Positions 63,712 through 64,000 of a stretch of 64,000 nucleotides of DNA are shown here, piece after piece. Source of the DNA: Pseudomonas sp. TTU2014-080ASC (GTDB lineage: Bacteria; Pseudomonadota; Gammaproteobacteria; Pseudomonadales; Pseudomonadaceae); contig NZ_LKKK01000001.1 in NCBI RefSeq assembly GCF_001446935.1, positions 186,001 to 250,000 on the forward strand, written 5' to 3'. The position numbers and the translations under genes were made by a program. The notes below the pieces were generated by a model. It was not told the DNA's origin. It was given only the letters and a program-made list of their open reading frames with translations, and ran no database searches. Position 1 is the first letter of the stretch, and the number at the start of each line of letters is the position of its first letter.

Positions 63712-63740
63712 TTGGACGCTGAGGAGCGTGTAGATATAAT
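63712..63740 (+). promoter_or_regulatory. Sigma-70 promoter of the ETF-quinone oxidoreductase gene
   Basis: TTGGAC at 63712-63717 and a perfect TATAAT at 63735-63740 are 17 bases apart, 71 bases before the start codon. Confidence 0.8.
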
Positions 63741-63811
63741 GCGCCGCCAGTGTTCAAGGATTGCCCCTGACCACACATTAAAACTAGAGAGCCCTGACCA
63801 GGAGATTGCCT

Positions 63812-64000
63812 GTGGAACGCGAATTTATGGAGTTTGACGTCGTCATCGTCGGCGCCGGCCCGTCCGGACTGTCCGCCGCTTGCCGACTGAAGCAGAAAGC
63901 CGCCGAAGCGGGTAAAGATATCAGTGTATGCGTGGTCGAAAAAGGCTCTGAGGTGGGTGCACACATCCTTTCCGGTGCCGTTTTTGAACCGCGTGCACTG
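63812..64000 (+). CDS. Electron-transfer flavoprotein-ubiquinone oxidoreductase, N-terminal part (cut by window edge)
   Basis: A GTG at 63812 with AGGAG seven bases upstream starts a frame open to the window end (63 codons). The FAD-binding motif [17 protein letters not shown] and [23 protein letters not shown] are characteristic of ETF-QO. The enzyme transfers electrons from ETF to ubiquinone in the membrane. An alternative ATG lies at 63827. Divergence from etfBA is typical of Pseudomonas. Confidence 0.93.
   Translation, partial: MEREFMEFDVVIVGAGPSGLSAACRLKQKAAEAGKDISVCVVEKGSEVGAHILSGAVFEPRAL

Overview
The window looks like chromosomal DNA of a Pseudomonas-type gammaproteobacterium. This rests on gene content and order. 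A complete atuR-atuABCDEFG set for acyclic terpene (citronellol/geraniol) catabolism has the gene order known from P. aeruginosa. An mprF-acvB pair sits next to a cytochrome b561 gene and rimO. There is a ped/exa-type alcohol-oxidation regulatory and ABC-transporter cluster, divergent etfBA and ETF-quinone oxidoreductase genes, and a truncated cheV at the left edge. No plasmid or prophage backbone, integrase or transposase was seen.

Layout. 1-6.3 kb: cheV (partial), a YegS-type lipid kinase, a pirin, an AraC regulator and molybdenum cofactor genes (moeA-moaB on the minus strand, mobA divergent). 6.4-10.5 kb: tRNA-Pro(CGG), cho, and three nearly identical initiator tRNA-fMet cassettes, each with its own promoter and terminator, around an LTA-synthase-like sulfatase. 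10.6-16.8 kb: mprF, acvB, cytochrome b561, rimO. 17-24.4 kb: response regulator, histidine kinase and cupredoxin-like gene on the minus strand; a Sel1-repeat protein and a four-gene ABC transporter set with a YVTN propeller on the plus strand. No quinoprotein dehydrogenase lies inside the window. 24.5-25.4 kb: a 39-residue ORF translationally coupled to a CPBP metalloprotease.

25.4-32.3 kb is the accessory region: an AT-richer Rhs polymorphic-toxin locus. It has a decayed 5' part, an open Rhs core with toxin tip 1 and a candidate immunity gene. Next come a displaced copy of the 3' end of the neighbouring tetR gene and of the Rhs core 3' end, then an orphan toxin tip 2 with its own candidate immunity gene. 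The arrangement records how a new toxin tip was inserted while the old one was kept as a silent downstream cassette.

32.3-43 kb: atuR, two 16-bp operator-like sites in mutually inverted orientation, and atuA-G, with GTAGGGTGGAT-type repeats between the genes. 43-48 kb: a chaperone-usher fimbrial operon (pilin, usher, chaperone, tip adhesin) with a hairpin after the pilin gene. 48.5-64 kb: a large unrecognised membrane-anchored protein, a FATP-type acyl-CoA synthetase, a translationally coupled vWA lipoprotein/ECF sigma/putative anti-sigma operon, a MocR regulator, an OmpA-like lipoprotein operon, azlCD, etfBA and the start of the ETF-quinone oxidoreductase gene behind a PsrA-like box.

Functional links. 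The Atu enzymes make FADH2 (AtuD is an acyl-CoA dehydrogenase), and EtfAB with ETF-QO would carry those electrons to the quinone pool. The ped-like transporter and two-component system belong to alcohol oxidation. MprF and AcvB plausibly form a make/break pair for aminoacylated phosphatidylglycerol. All functions are read from sequence by recognition; no database search was run.
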